Shown: positions 33,312 through 46,461, counted from the first letter of the stretch. The stretch is DNA of 64,000 bases from Eleusine coracana subsp. coracana (GCA_032690845.1 CM064421.1:43266963-43330962); one strand, 5' to 3'. Program-made: numbers and translations. Notes: generated from the letters alone by a model not told the origin.

Positions 33312-33500
33312 ACATGGCACCAGTGTTTGAAGAACCGGCTGGAACCGGTTTCAGCCGGTCGCACTAACCGGCCGGTTTTGCCTGACTAACCATAGCTAGT
33401 CACTGTAGCTAAACGGTTAGCCGGCCGATTTCTCGGTTAACCAGCCGGTTTTTGTTAAATCGAGCCGGCCAGTTCCAGCGATTTTTTGAACCTTGCATGG
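33312..33500. repeat. MITE-like inverted repeat rich in ccggc/gccgg
   Basis: gtttgaagaaccggctggaacc near 33320 pairs with ggccagttccagcgattttttgaac near 33470-33495. The interior contains several further self-complementary ccggtt/aaccgg words, so the whole 190 bp can fold on itself. Similar sequences recur in grass intergenic DNA. No target duplication defined. Confidence 0.55.
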
Positions 33501-33881
33501 CACACATGGTTTCTCCATATCTTAGTATCTTACACGGTTGTTAAAGCATGTTCTAAGCTTAGAAAACAACCCAAAGTTACAAGTTGCAGCCTACATACAT
33601 CAGATTGTAACACTGGTAGTCCCTTCTAAACTTAAAAAAAAAAAAAAAGATCATGGCTATGCACTTCAACTATTCAGATTTAAAATTACCACATGAATCT
33701 CCAAAAGGGAATTGCCGCAACACCAGAAACCCACAACAAGAGTCTTTCTGATAACTCTGAGATCCTTCCCGAGTCGGAATTATGTGTGGATGTCAAGTTC
33801 CTTAGCCCACCACAACAGGACTGCTGTAAGTTTTGGTTCTACGATCTATGGCAACAGCAAGGATGGGCAAAAAAGGAAAAA

Positions 33882-36096
33882 TTATCCCTTCAAATTCCAT
33901 CCAAGTTCCTTGCGTTGCTGTTCATCCGGCTGCAGAGTATTTGGTATAGCACCGAACACACATCGGGCAGTTTCAAACCCAGAAATAGTGTTATGGAAAA
34001 AGGCTGATGCCTCTTCCATGCTCCTCTTCAGTTCATCTGGGGAGATGTGCATGAAATGTTGTGAAGAGGGAGGTTGTTGCCTGGCAGACAAGGTAGGAGC
34101 AATATCAGCTATCTTAAGAAACCTTTCTGTTGCTGCCTCCCAGGAAATCTCATGCCTCAATTCCTCAGACAGTGGGATTGGCTCTTCTGCCATTGCTTTC
34201 ATTGTTAGCCTGACAAACTCTTTCTCAGTACTGTACATGTGGCAATTAGGAAACCTTTTGAAAAATTCATTTGAGGGGTGGTTCGCACAGATCACAATCT
34301 TCCCCATCGCTAAAGCTTCCGCAGTTGTTGTGCATACCACATCGGTTGTGCTTGGGTTTATGAAAACCTTGTAGCTGAGACAAACAAGAATAATCGAAGT
34401 GAGTTCATGAAAGCAAACAGATGGCATATAGAATTTATGGCAAACCATATTACTCAAAAAATAAAACAATCAGCTACAAAGTTTGTGGTAAAAGAAAAAA
34501 AGGTTTTATTTGAAATACGCACTCATGAAATATTGAATCTCCATGATCACGGCCAGGATAGACTCTAATGTCTAAATTCAGCCTCTCAGCTGAGGCCTTT
34601 ACTTCATCAGCATCTTCTCCACTGCCATACAACTCCATTTTAAGACCAGACAATTCTTTCTGGTGCTTGTGAAGCAGCTGAAGGAGCTCCGTGTAACCTT
34701 TACTCCATACCATCTTTCCAATATAATATGCACCCTTGAAGAATGCTTGCTCTCTTTGACACAGCTGCTGATGTTTCAGTTTGCCAATTTCAATAAACTT
34801 TGGATTTACTCCATGGACATTACAAATCACAGACCTTGGGACATCCTGGGTTGCTGCAGACAATCTTATAACCTCCGAAAAGGAGTGTTACAAGAAGAAA
34901 AGGTGAGAAAAAACTGCAAATAATAAAACAAAGAATTGAGCTTAGATAAAGCGGATACATGTCTGTATTGTATTAAGAATGTCCATTGGTATATTCATAG
35001 ATACTCCCTCCCGATGCAAGATGTTGACGTTAGGCAAGCAAACTAGTTCAGTTTTGAACTGTTCTAATTGTCCTAACTTCAGCAGGACTAAGGCACTGCT
35101 GTTTGTTGTTGTTCATATAAGCAGGGCAGTTTGTAGCTTTGTTGTTCATATAAACGAGTTTCCAGCTAACACATCCATATTTGTTAATTTAATTTATTAA
35201 AGTTATGCAGTAGCTGATAATGCTGCTGCAACTAGTAAAGTACGGAAATTGAAGGCCTTCCATGAGTGTGAAGAAAACCATTCAAAGTAAGAACATGATG
35301 CACCTAATTAGTAGCATGCCTATACTGAAGTAGACACTATCAGTGTTCTAAATCCAATCTAAACAAAGCCAGATAGATACAATCACTTCTGAAGGGCTTG
35401 AAAAGATAAGAAACATGTAATGTAAGTGGAAATGCTAACCTTATGGCAATATATGTCAGTGACCCAAGAGTTGATGTACTTTAAGATAAATGCACTGATA
35501 TATCCATTTTTCTCTCTCTTCACGTATTCCAAATAGTTTGTATGAACAACACCAATAACTTTTCTGAATTTGTTTTTCCATCTCCGTCCGTGATGGTACC
35601 ATGTAAGATGTTCTGGCTCTTCTAGAACTGCAATATCTGCTTTGTCATCAGATACAGTCTGAGTGATGTCCCCAACAGGTAGGATGCTTCTTTTCTCTGT
35701 TGAAAACTGCATATGGACATCACAAGTCAGTGGTCTACATTAAGGACCTAGCATGTTTGATTTCCAAACAAAATTAAGCATGACATATATCTTCAATATA
35801 TGTTCACATTATACCTTCCCAGGATAGAACAGTATGTTGAACCTCGGCAACAACCCGATCCGCTCCTCAAGCCACCGCCGCACATAGTCTTCCTGTTCCG
35901 CTGGTGAACTGAACTTCATCTTGTTAGGATAAACAAGCAGTTGGTCCGCTTTGGAAAGCCAAGGGACAACCAAGGTGACCTCCCAGTCCCCGGCCCTGGC
36001 GAGGTATGCTGCCCGGAACAGGGGATTGACGGCAGTGCCAGTCATCCATGGAAGGCTCGCTGTGGTGAATATCGCAATGTGCTGCTTCGGGGCCAT
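33882..36096 (-). CDS. DGD2: digalactosyldiacylglycerol synthase 2 (463 aa)
   Basis: GT-B glycosyltransferase (GT4-like) that adds a second galactose from UDP-Gal to MGDG at the plastid outer envelope, important under phosphate limitation. Exons are 36096-35815, 35706-35440, 34872-34523 and 34374-33882, total 1392 nt. Family landmarks: IAIFTTASLPWMTGTAVNP, AAYLARAG, VVPWLSKADQ, ADIAVLEEPEHLTWYHHG, GVVHTNYLEYVKRE, ICNVHGVNPKF, YYIGKMVWSKGYTELL, VYPGRDHGDS, and the donor-site segment FINPSTTDVVCTTTAEALAMGK. There is no long N-terminal extension, which separates DGD2 from DGD1. I chose MAPKQHIAIF (ATG 36096) because it matches the family start; the frame stays open upstream to ATGs at 36207 and 36279. 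A 5' UTR intron is likely (donor CACCG|GTAAGT near 36637, acceptor TTCCACAG near 36246). Confidence 0.95.
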
Positions 36097-36245
36097 AAAC
36101 ACCAGCACCTCCAGTACACAGCTGCTGCTGCTGCAATGTCCAAGAATTGCATAAATAACCGATCGAAAGAATACAATGCTGGGATCCTGCAAAGGTTCTT
36201 CGTCCATATTCCCCCATACGTCCCACTCGAGAACAGATTCACTGG

Positions 36246-36990
36246 CTGTGGAACAGAAATTTGCGAGACAGAGAGGCATCTAATTCGACCGGTCAGAGAT
36301 GTAAACGTAACTCAGCCAGTGTGCGGGAATACACAAGAGATCCATCGACGAAACTTCCTGACTGCAACATCGATCTGAGCTCTCTTTTCAGCTTCAAATC
36401 GCGTGAGGTTTTAATCTGCTCTCGAGTTATCAAGTATCATCATACACAGCCAACCAAACAAAATCTCAACCCATCCCATCACCCAGACAGAACCCCCTGC
36501 TTGAACCTTTCCATTCCACACAACCGGGATCATCTTACTGTTCCTACCTTATAGCCCCAACAAAACGCACCCTAAATCGCGATTACCGGGCGGTGCGCGA
36601 CCGGGGAGGGATCGAGAGGAGGGAAGAGTAACTTACCGGTGCGATTGGCCGTGCTGTGGCTGAGGGCGCGAGAGGTGGGAGGGAGAAACAGTTGGAGGGG
36701 AAGGGAAGGGGAGAAGAGGGCAGCCGAGCCAGCCAGCCAGCCAGGTGCGGATGGCGTTGGCGTTGCAGCCTTGCAGGTGACACCGCTGTCTGTCTGTCTC
36801 CGTCGTCCCGCCCCGAACGCACACGGCCACACGGGACCCAGCTGGAATCTCCGTTCCATGGGCCGTGGGCGGGCTTCAGCCCAGCGAAAACACGCTGTAA
36901 AACGTGTTTAGGCTGAAAATACGTCTCATTGGTCCTTGCCAGTCCTTGCCAGATACAGAACATTTCACGTGCGGACGGGGTCAAAAAGAG
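36246..36990 (-). promoter_or_regulatory. DGD2 5' leader exon, leader intron and promoter
   Basis: A pyrimidine-rich leader (minus strand, about 36760-36638) ends at a strong GTAAGT donor and would splice to TTCTGTTCCACAG| at 36246/36245. ORFs on both strands here are composition artefacts of the CT-rich leader. No confident TATA box was found. Confidence 0.5.
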
Positions 36991-37260
36991 CCCACGTTAC
37001 GTTGTAGTACCCTCTCTCTCTCTAAGCCCAAGAGTTTAGGTAGGAAGTCCTTTTCGTCCTGCTGGGGATTTAGCTCCTACTAGCAAGTATAACGGTGTTG
37101 TCTTATAGTTTGTCTTATATATAACACGTGATCTTAAGACGTATTATAAAATGATTTATATAATAGATAATCTTATTAGTTGTCTCCTATTAATTATATA
37201 TATTTTTAATTTGTGGACGTAAAAAGAAATATTTATATGCTAAAAGACTACTATTACTCA

Positions 37261-37422
37261 TACAATGGTATAAGAGCTGTCTCATACTCTTAAATTTTTG
37301 CGCATGAGATGGTTGCTACGTGAAACAACCACATCATCCTCTCTCTCTTCCATATAAAAAGTCCTACGTGGTAATACATGAGATAATCTACGAGTACGAG
37401 ACTGTCTATGTGTAGCATTGTA
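37261..37422. repeat. 162-bp MITE-like element
   Basis: tacaatggtataagagctgtctcatactc at the left pairs imperfectly with gagtacgagactgtctatgtgtagcattgta at the right. The ends tacaatg/cattgta are a common MITE terminus in grasses. The rest of the DGD2-GMPP gap (36990-38590) has no gene; a related half-element may lie at 37090-37200, and the 3' UTR of GMPP should occupy the last few hundred bases. Confidence 0.6.
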
Positions 37423-38593
37423 AAGTTTAGTGTATCTCAGAACACTTCATTCTGGAATCTGGAGTGCTAGTTTCGCCGAATCAAACCGTTATGCAAGGTC
37501 AAGTTTCTGCAGTTTTCAGCGTTGAACAGAAGCTTCGTCGGAGAGCACTTATTTATTTAATACACAAATGGAGGTTTTAGTAAGTTTCTTGCCTGTTAGT
37601 GTTAGGCAATACCAGTGGCCAAGTAAAGTATTGTCAACGTCTGATAAACATTACAAGTCCTCGGCTCCACCGCTCCGGTACAGGTACTTGAGGTTGGAGG
37701 TTGGATTTATGCTTCAAGGAACAGTGTCCTGATACCGAGGTTGTTTAATCTGAAGATGGCATTCAAACGATCAGGCGTATACTTAAATCCTGGACCATCA
37801 TCGGGCTGCTCCGTGGTCGACATCGAAGAAACGCAGGATCAGAACTGAGAAACGTGGAAAGTCCAAGGACCGCGTAACCACGTACACATAGACAAGCATT
37901 TGTTCAAAGATGCAAAATGAAGTTTACAACAGGGTTCTTTCGATGGCTGACAGTAGCGAGTCAGAGAGCGACAGATGCTGACGGTTTGCAACCTTGCAAG
38001 ACACAGAGAGAGAAACGGAGCAGCAAAAGAAAGTAACTGCTCGATCTGTTAATCGTACGTCAGCTTAGTATCATCGCAAATTCAACTGATTTCACAAAGC
38101 AATAGGTATCGTGCGATAGTGACTGGTATCTAGATTTTTTTTGCAGAATTTTTGACATGGGAACGGATTGACTGAAAGGGATGTGAGAAATGAAGTTTCT
38201 GACAGAACTAGAAGAGGGTTGAAGAGTGCAGATCCCACTGGGCTTTTTATGTGCAAGAGAGTCGTCCAATTTATCGCATAAAGAAAACTCTTGTTCTTTG
38301 CATTCATCATTCGATGCGTATCTACAAAAGCGCAGGGAGAAAGTTGAGACTCATCGATCCCATCCATACAGCACGACGACGAACACTATTTGGGAGTCCG
38401 GACACAACTGATGATTACACTTGCATATAACCGAGTATATAATAACCAAATAAAACAACAAACATATGAAGCATACATAATTAATGCGACCTGCTAGGAC
38501 ACGGGACCCATATATAATTTTGGCGCGCTTCGCACCACAGTCCACAGATTGGATCCGCACACGCACGGCGAGCACCCACCAGTGAGCAGTGAG

Positions 38594-40214
38594 TCACATG
38601 ACGATCTCGGGCTTGAGGATGCTGGACTTGATCTCCTTGTGCGGGAGCACGACCCCTCCGTTGCTGTAGATCTCGTCGCAGACGTGCACGTCCTCCCCGA
38701 GGATGGTCATGTTCTCCACGCGCGCCCACTTGCCGACGGTGGAGTGCCACCCGATGATGCTGCTGGACACGCAGGCGTGCTGCTTCACGCGGGCCCCGCG
38801 CATCACCGTGCACCGGGACAGCCGCACCCCGGCCTCCACCACGCACCCGGGCCCGATCGCCACGTCGGGCCCGATCAGGCAGCCTTCCCCGATGACCGCG
38901 GTCTCGTGCACCAGCACGTTGCCCAGGACGTGCGCGCCCGACGCCAGCTTGCCCGGCGCCTTCTTCCGGAGGGAGCCCAGGTAGAGGCGCAGGCCCGTGA
39001 TGTAGTCCCGGGGCTGCCCGATGTCCATCCAGAACCCGGGCAGAACCATGGCGAACAGCCCGGCGTCCGCCGCAATGCGCGGGAACACCTCCTTCTCGAT
39101 GGAAGTGGGTTTCAGCTCGATGCGGTCCAGGACCGACGGGTTCAGCAGGTAGATGCCGGCGTTGATCTTGTTGCCCACGAACACCTTGGGCTTCTCCACG
39201 AACCGCTCCACCTTCCCGGTCTCCTCCTCCATCACCACCACGCCGTACTTGGACGGCTCGTCGACCTTGGTCACCATGATCGTGGCCTCGCCGCCGTGGG
39301 CCTTGTGGAACTGGATGAGCTCCGCGAACGGGTACTCGCTGATCACGTCGCTGTTGAGCACGAAGAACGGGTCGCCAGACCCGTCCACGAGCTTGTCGCG
39401 GGCCAGGGCCAGAGGCCCGGCGGTGCCAAGCGGCTCGGTCTCCTGAGAGCAGGTGATCGTGATGCCAAGCTTGCTCTCGAAGTCCTTGAGAAAGTTGAGC
39501 ATCACCTGCGATTTTTTTTTTTTTACCCAAAGCGAAACATGTGGGTGAGATCTGACTGTAATATCTGACAAAATGCACAAATAAATTGTTCTTTCATGCG
39601 CGCGCGCATGCCGACACTGCAGGTTGGTTGTTACCTCAGGCTGGTAGTTGATGGCCAAGACAACTTCTGTCACTCCGACTTCCTTCAGAGCCTCGATCTG
39701 GGTGGCAGAAAATTCAGTTCAGCATTCACTGGAAAACAGTCAGATATCAATGCAGCAACAGGAAGTCTGAAAGTGATCTTTGCTCAGAAAAGACCAATCC
39801 TTCTTGGTTAACTTGTAATCAAAGCCACCACTCTCCCCTTTTTTTTTATTCTTGTGTTCACCAAGAACACGAAATAGTGATTTCAACAGGTGGGCGAGTG
39901 TAGCTGGTGGGAATCTACTCACATGGATCTACTATACCCTTACCAAAGCATGATAGAAAGGCCATAAACTATGCCATACTCCAGCTTAGAACAACTCAGA
40001 CTGGGTCAATCATTGACATTTCCCACAAATCCACTTCTCCTGACACCATTTTCTATACTTAAAAGAACTGAAATTTCTCCGAGAATCGAGCATTCTTGCT
40101 GACCTGATGCAGGATCATGGGCTTGTTGCCGAAATCGACGAGCGGCTTGGGCACGCTGAGCGTCAGCGGCCGCAGGCGAGTGCCGAAGCCTCCCACGAGG
40201 ATGAGCGCCTTCAT
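38594..40214 (-). CDS. mannose-1-phosphate guanylyltransferase / GDP-mannose pyrophosphorylase (361 aa)
   Basis: Makes GDP-mannose from GTP and mannose-1-phosphate in the cytosol, feeding ascorbate synthesis, N-glycosylation and wall polysaccharides (orthologue class of Arabidopsis VTC1/CYT1). Exons are 40214-40104, 39697-39635 and 39505-38594, total 1086 nt. Exon 1 carries the nucleotidyltransferase signature (LVGGFGTRLRPLTLSVPKPL). Exon 3, single and very GC-rich, has PLGTAGPLALARD, FFVLNSDVI, FVEKPKVFVGNKINAGIY and FWMDIGQPRDYI, then left-handed beta-helix hexapeptide repeats (IGPDVAIGPGCVVEAGV, VSSSIIGWHSTVGKWA) and the terminal KSSILKPEIVM typical of the family. Length is exactly usual (361). 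A 12-nt poly-T tract on the plus strand sits just upstream of the exon 3 acceptor. Confidence 0.97.
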
Positions 40215-40251
40215 GACTGCTGCAGGCTTCCCCCGAACTCAGCTACTGGCC

Positions 40252-41245
40252 CTGCGAAAATGCTGCAATCAACAGAAGAAGAATGAACTGCCAGAGAATT
40301 GTGGTCGCCGAAGCTACAGTAAAGCAATTCTGCCACTGAACTGCCAGAGAATTCTCTCCCTCCCCTGTCCCGTCTACGCAGGCGGCGCCATGTGTCCCAG
40401 GACAGAGCCTACCCCCTGCAGCCTCACAGATCACGGCACGGGGATCTGAAGAAGATGCGTGTCCCAGTAAAGCGCTGGGATAAGGACGATCTGATGACGC
40501 ATTGACCCGACGAGTGGAGCGGCGGTGGATGGGTTCATCGGGTAGGTGACGAGGAAGACGGCAAACGCAGGTGGAGGCGATCGGTTGGTCGGGTGTCAGC
40601 AGAAGTGGAAAAAAACGGTGGGGGGACCAGCCTTCCCCCGAGGCCCGAGCCTCAACGCGTAATCCTTCTATCTCTAACGCAGTAAGCTGCTCAAAATGGA
40701 GCTGTCCTATGCCGGCTGACACCAGAAAGCCAACCCAACAGTAATAGATCCTCTTTTGTACAAAAAGATGTTTACAGGCTGGATCCATGATGAGGATCTA
40801 GAGGAGATGGGGTGATGGCATGGTCACGCGAGAGAACAAGAAAAGGGAAGCCGAACTAATGGGTAAACAAACGGAAGGGGCCAATAGTGGAGGTTGCTCA
40901 ATGCAGATCTGCGGGCTGCCTGCAGCGTCAAGAAATCTCTAGGTTTGTTCGCCCTACCAACGCACCGGTCAGCGGTCACGGCTAACTCTCGCCGGAGAAA
41001 AGGAACATCCAACGCCGTCGAACAGAAGCACTGACGCGACGAAAGAAATTCACAGAACTAGAACAAGAATTCACAAGTTTCGAACAAGTATCAGAGATAA
41101 TTAGCTTGCAATTGGCACTGCAAGCGTAACAACGCACCTCGACGCGACGGCCGTCGTCGTCCCGGCCTGTTTCGTCAACGGAGCCAAGGAGGAGCTGCAC
41201 GAGGGAGGAGGAAGAGAAAAGCGTCGGCCGAGTATATATCTTACC
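40252..41245 (-). promoter_or_regulatory. GMPP 5' leader with probable large leader intron
   Basis: An acceptor TTTTCGCAG| sits 37 nt before the ATG (40252/40251). Upstream, a GTCGAG|GTGCGT donor near 41148/41147 and a TATA-like TATATAAA on the minus strand (41281-41274) suggest a first exon of about 41245-41148 and a leader intron of about 0.9 kb. ORFs within this stretch are not coding by composition. Inferred from sequence signals only. Confidence 0.5.
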
Positions 41246-41273
41246 TCGCGCCGGCTGCCAACGACGCCGCGGT

Positions 41274-41281
41274 TTTATATA
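41274..41281 (-). promoter_or_regulatory. TATA box candidate for GMPP
   Basis: TATATAAA on the minus strand within a GC-rich context, about 30 bp upstream of the inferred first exon and about 1.07 kb from the ATG. Confidence 0.45.
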
Positions 41282-41349
41282 CAGGTTCTGTTCCTCTCCT
41301 TCGGCAGCAGCAGCAGCCCCTCTGCCCCTCAAGCCGTTGACGTATATTT

Positions 41350-44300
41350 AATTCTGGCTTCCGCGCCAATTCATCATCGCTACCTTTTCTTCTCTCTTTT
41401 TGTATTTTTTTCACCAACCTTCTGATTGAAACTACAGGCGCCCACCAGCTCATGCGCAGCCTGCGTCTGACCTGTGGGCCAGCCACCAGCCATTTGCCGT
41501 TGCCTCCGGCTTTGTGCTGGACTCTTGTGTATCAGGACTCAAACACACGGCGGTTATCAACCGGGATCTCTAAAATTAGGCGCGTTTCTGGCAGGTCACT
41601 GACGGCTAGGGGGAACTGTATGTGGGAGAAAGGCACCGGCGGCGACGTGGTGGTTTGACTTTACTTCCCCTTCGCCACCGCGTGGTTTAGGCGGGCGCGA
41701 TGACGATTGACCAGTGGGCCCGGTCCATCGTTCCTGGCCTCTCGGTGGCACGCCACCTCGTCAAAGCGCGCGCACAAGTGACCGGTCGCTTGGCGCGTGA
41801 ATCACCCTCTCTTTTTCGGTAAGTAATAGCGAATCGGTCACCATTAACTGCGAGCAACATGACCATATCTTCATTAACACAGTTTGAAGAAAAAAAAATA
41901 TCTTCGTTAATACGATTTGCCCAGGTCAACGAACGGGTATCGTCTCATCGTCGAAAGCATGGTCTCTTTTACTGCAACTCACGTTTGACCTGGCCAGGCC
42001 CGTGCGTGTTGCTGCCTTTTCAACTTCCACATTGGACGACGACGAAACCTTGCAAGTACATGAGACAAATAGGCCCAACAAAACGTGTATAGTAATAGTA
42101 CTGCCGTACGTCTGTGCTGATATTCTCTTGTGGAGCTTCGAGTGGGAAAACAGAATGATTAACAAAAGAATCACACAATTGCAATTCCCTTAGGATTTAT
42201 TTATTTATTTTCTTTGAAAAGAAGGTATGGTTGCTGCCATTCATTCTACATTCATTATGTGCACACCTAAAAAGACCAAGGGGTTTGGGTATAACCTTGA
42301 TCTTCAAAATGAGTGCCTGCTTAGTAGATAGTCATTTAAACTTGATCTCCTGAAAATTGTATATAGATAAGGGATGGAAGTGAAAACTTGAAAAAAAAAA
42401 CGCTAGTGATTCGGAACAAATTCTACATCTGATGGAAGTGAAAACTCGGAAAGAAAAAGAACGCTAGTGATTATAAATAAATTCTACATCTGAACGTGGT
42501 ATTGTACTCACTACCTTCTTGTTACTGAACCATTAGAGATTGTAGGGATTCAATAGCAGTATAATTTTCACGAATATTTAACACTACTTTTGGGAGATGT
42601 AAAACATCATACACATGCCTGAATGTAGACAAACTATATCCTACTCTATATTTCACTTTTTTTAAGTCCCATCCTCATCATCGTTCTTATTAAACCATGC
42701 CAAACATCTGCATCTCTATTTCTTTTATTTATCCTATCTCTCTGTTTTTATTATCCTCATAATCAAGAGGTATAATTATTGTTCAATTTGACTTTGTTTC
42801 TTTCTAATTTATTAGGACTCTATTCCGTATCAATGCGATCAAATGAATTATCCCAGCAGGAAAGAAGAGCCTTGCACCGTTTCCTGATAATAATGAAAAC
42901 GTCAAACAAATGTACACGTTGTCCCCTAAGTTGCGTCATCTCCACCGAAATGCACCTACACAGAAAACGTGAAGAGCTTTACATTCACTTTGCACGATTT
43001 CAACAGTCATGTCAAAAGATCTAGCGTCAAAAAATGAGAAAGAGCATCTCCCATTTTATCTTGGCTATAGGCCATATCGATCGATCTTGGATCTAGCCTG
43101 TCCTGTTACTGTGATGAAATGGCACAACCGAACCACTGATTTGGATTCAGATCTGTTGCACTTGTCATGGCCCCAGTGCTGTTGCTATCAGCACTGCAAT
43201 TATTTGTTAAACAAGGACCGGCTTCATATTATTTGCATAGTATATACTATACGCAATGCGAATGCAGTCACTCATGCAGACTTAAACAGAGATGCACAAA
43301 GGATGGATTGGCGGCCAGAACCAGAACTCCACCGACAGGATCCGAGGCTCTTGGCGTCCCCTTCACCGTACACAGCTGACAGCTCTCGGTGGATCACATC
43401 ACATGGCTAGCAGGTCCTGCTTGCATCACAGATTAGGGGATGCGAAGGGAAGTTTAAAGGCATCCCACGGTTTATACTTTATACTGATAAATATTACTAA
43501 GCCGGTGGTACTTTCGGTTTCGTTCTATGCAATGATATATCTTATTATAATGTCCTTGCATTGTACTGCGAGACCCTGACTTAGAGGTAATTTATCTATT
43601 GCGTCATTCTTACTGTCATACAAATCGTTAAGGGACAACCTTTTACTTTCTTTTAAGGGCCTATCGATTTGTCGGTAGCAGAAGCTTCTTCATCTGTCGG
43701 TGAGGGCTGCTGGTGGCAATGTTTCTTTTGATCAATGGATTAAAACTGTACACTCCTATTTAGGCTGTTGACAGAACGCACCCTACAAATTTTTCTCTGT
43801 CATTTGAAGTATTAATACTTTTGGATCCAAGCAAGAAACCAGTTAGGAAGTTATTTTCTTGCAAAATTAGTAAAGAAAATGCTTAGTTCTCTGACTGTAT
43901 TACCATGGCTTGCACTTGGCACCCATAAATTATCAATAATAATTAATTATATAACTGTATTACCGGTGGCTTGTACACTAGGCACCCATAAATTACAGTC
44001 AGAGAACTATACTTTACTCCATTGGACAGCGCAGTTTTTTTTTTTTTTTTGCGAGGAAGGACAGTGCAGTTAATCTGATGAGTTGTTGACTCCATTTCTG
44101 GTTTCGTCTGATGACAATTTAGGATGGGACAACCCTTCCCCATTTGAACTCTCTCGTCGTGTTTTTCTATCAGAGCAGTAGTTTCGTTTCGTTTTATTGC
44201 TTCCACAAGAATTGTCTGGCATGAATTTATATTAAACATGAAACTGTGATCATTCTTTTTTTTTTTTTTTTTTTGCAAAAAGAGAAGAGGTCGCAGTGCT

Positions 44301-45100
44301 GCCAAACTATTAGATTCAGCCATTCAGGTGCAGACATTAGAGGACGAAACCGTCAGGTCACTTGCGGACACGTTTTATTTGCTTGTGTTTACGCTAGACA
44401 TTGTTTTGTTGGGGTCCCTGAACTTCTTGGACCCCCAAAGACAACAATGCCAAGTACTGATTGGGAACTCGTAGGTAATGATCCCCCAGATACACGAAGA
44501 GTCTTACGCGTTCACACGCTGATTAAGAACGTGCTCTGCCGTACATTCACGATCAACGACCAGGCCCGGGGTAGCGACGGGACAGCACGCTGCTGTCAGC
44601 CGGCCGCCGATGCGGCGACCCCTCGTCCGGTGCTCCCTCTTCCATTGGCACAGCACAGACCAGCGGTAGAAGTGGCCACCCTGTCCGTACTCCAGCTGTG
44701 CCAAGATTTCAAGATCATCTGAAGAGCAACCGTACAATAAGCCATACAGATGCAAAGTGCAGACTTGTCGTGCGTCGTGTCAAACAAATCCAGCCGTTTC
44801 AGAAGTCATTCTAGCCTGACCACATTTCCGGGAGAAGAGAGTGAAGGCCGCATCATTACACGGTTATGTCCAGTCTAATGCCGCATCATCATACCTCAAG
44901 CGCCAATTTTGCGCGCAAAAAGTGGCCCCCCTGTGTTTTCTTTGTGGGTTGAACAGTGGTCCGGTGTTGATTGCTTATCCATGCGAATACGATGAGCGCT
45001 AGCGCCAGTATAATGATGATGGATGGTCAACTTTTCTCTTGTCTGGTTTCTTTTTCTGATCTGACTGATGGGTCGCGACAACAGGAAACAGAACACGAAA
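41350..45100. other. gene-free intergenic stretch
   Basis: I see no supported gene. Contents: a 58-bp imperfect tandem pair at about 42373-42488 (gatggaagtgaaaact...), an inverted repeat pair at 43884-44009, and long T homopolymers near 44033-44050 and 44255-44275. The remaining sequence is unassigned. Open frames up to about 150 codons lack domains. Confidence 0.45.
43884..44009. repeat. inverted repeat (16-bp perfect arms) with internal direct repeat
   Basis: The arms tagttctctgactgta (43884-43899) and tacagtcagagaacta (43994-44009) are exact reverse complements. Between them, a block of about 38 bp (ctgtattaccRtggcttgYac...ggcacccataaatta) is present twice about 70 bp apart. A small transposon-like or foldback unit. 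Confidence 0.55.
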
Positions 45101-45103
45101 GGA

Positions 45104-45254
45104 GATCATCCCAATTGACACGACTTCTGGTCCAAAAAGAGAGTAAACTTGGATCAATTATGAAGCCCAGCATTAGAAAGCTGTCAGGCTGGGCCTATGC
45201 GCAATTGAAGGCTTAGCCAGCCCGACTTGAGGTCCAGCCCATTCAAATGGTCTG
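45104..45254 (+). repeat. dispersed duplicate, copy 1
   Basis: About 150 bp beginning gatcatcccaattgacacga and ending ccattcaaatggtctg. It is similar at most positions to 46462-46615 in the same orientation, about 1.36 kb apart. No TG...CA termini or primer site were seen, so LTR status is not supported. Confidence 0.7.
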
Positions 45255-45413
45255 CACTGACATTGCTAATCCGTGACTAAGGATGCATTAGTAAATTATC
45301 AAAAAAAAAAAGGATGCATTGGTGAGTCAGTTCAAAATTCTCTATCCCCTCAAAAAAAAAAAGTTCAAAATTCTCTAAAATGAATAATAATTTTCATCCA
45401 CCTTATAAAACTA

Positions 45414-45557
45414 CTATCTTCATATCAAAATATAAACATTTCTAACCATTCACTAGATTCATAACAGCTCTAATAAACCTACACAATAGAGTGTCCGGAT
45501 TCAATCTGAACACTCAAAATCATAGCCAGGAATGCTTATATTTTCAAACAGAGGGAG
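45414..45557. mobile_element. Stowaway MITE (144 bp)
   Basis: ctatcttcatatcaaaatataaacattt at the left pairs with aatgcttatattttcaaacagagggag at the right, with TA duplications at 45412-45413 and 45558-45559. No coding capacity. It lies between the two copies of the dispersed duplicate. Confidence 0.8.
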
Positions 45558-46461
45558 TAGTATAATAAATAAATAAAAGTCTTGATCCACAACTACCCAT
45601 TAAGGACCTACTTAAATCCCCGCCTATGTCTCGTAAAATGGCGATTCCAGTTGAACTAGATGATTTTATCAGGACGCCCTCTTAAACAGAGAGGAACAAA
45701 TAGATCCTAAATAGGCAGAGAGAGACAACAAGAAAAGATGGTGTCCTGATCATACAAAATTAGAATGACACTAGAGATGATCTTTGCTGAGACGCAGACG
45801 ATCCACGACTTATAGTGCAGCTTTGGGATGGCACTACACCTTTTTGCAGTCATGCGAGGGGCACTATAAATAAGCATAGACTAGACACAACGGCTGAGAT
45901 CCTCTTAATTACAGACCCCAATGCAGAGAATGCGTTGCAGCTAGAATTAGCTCCAATCGTGTCCGTCCGATCAAAAATTGATGAACCAGATGAGATAGTT
46001 ACGTTAGACATAAAATAATGAAAATCACCAAAACAGTACACAAGAACACTGCTGCTGCAGAATTTGATAGAAGCCTATTGCGCGCAACTGTAGCTTCCCT
46101 CATGAGTTACCGTAGTTTCCGCTACAGTCTTTGGATTGAGTGAGCAAATACAGAGGATCTGGATCCTAGACACAAAATATCCCACAAGCCAGCCACATCG
46201 TTTGGGCAAGAAGTTGTTTGTGCAAGTATCAGATTTCTTTTTGTGTTTTCCTACGGTGCTACCAAAGGGCTATCTATCTCTCTTTCTGTGTATTCAATTA
46301 CTACAGGATTAGAGAAACATGACATCTCAATTCTTGCGTTTTCTGTTTCTACGTTTTTCATATCTTGCATTACATAAGAGCCCTAAGTAGGGGGAGATTG
46401 GACCCCTCCGTCTTTCCACGAGATTAAAGCCAAGTCTTGTTTGATAGGAACGACGAAAACG

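Noticed and set aside
38549..39568. 339-codon plus-strand ORF
   Set aside because: It lies exactly antisense to GMPP exon 3. His/Leu/Asp-rich translation arises from the GC3-rich codons of the real gene.
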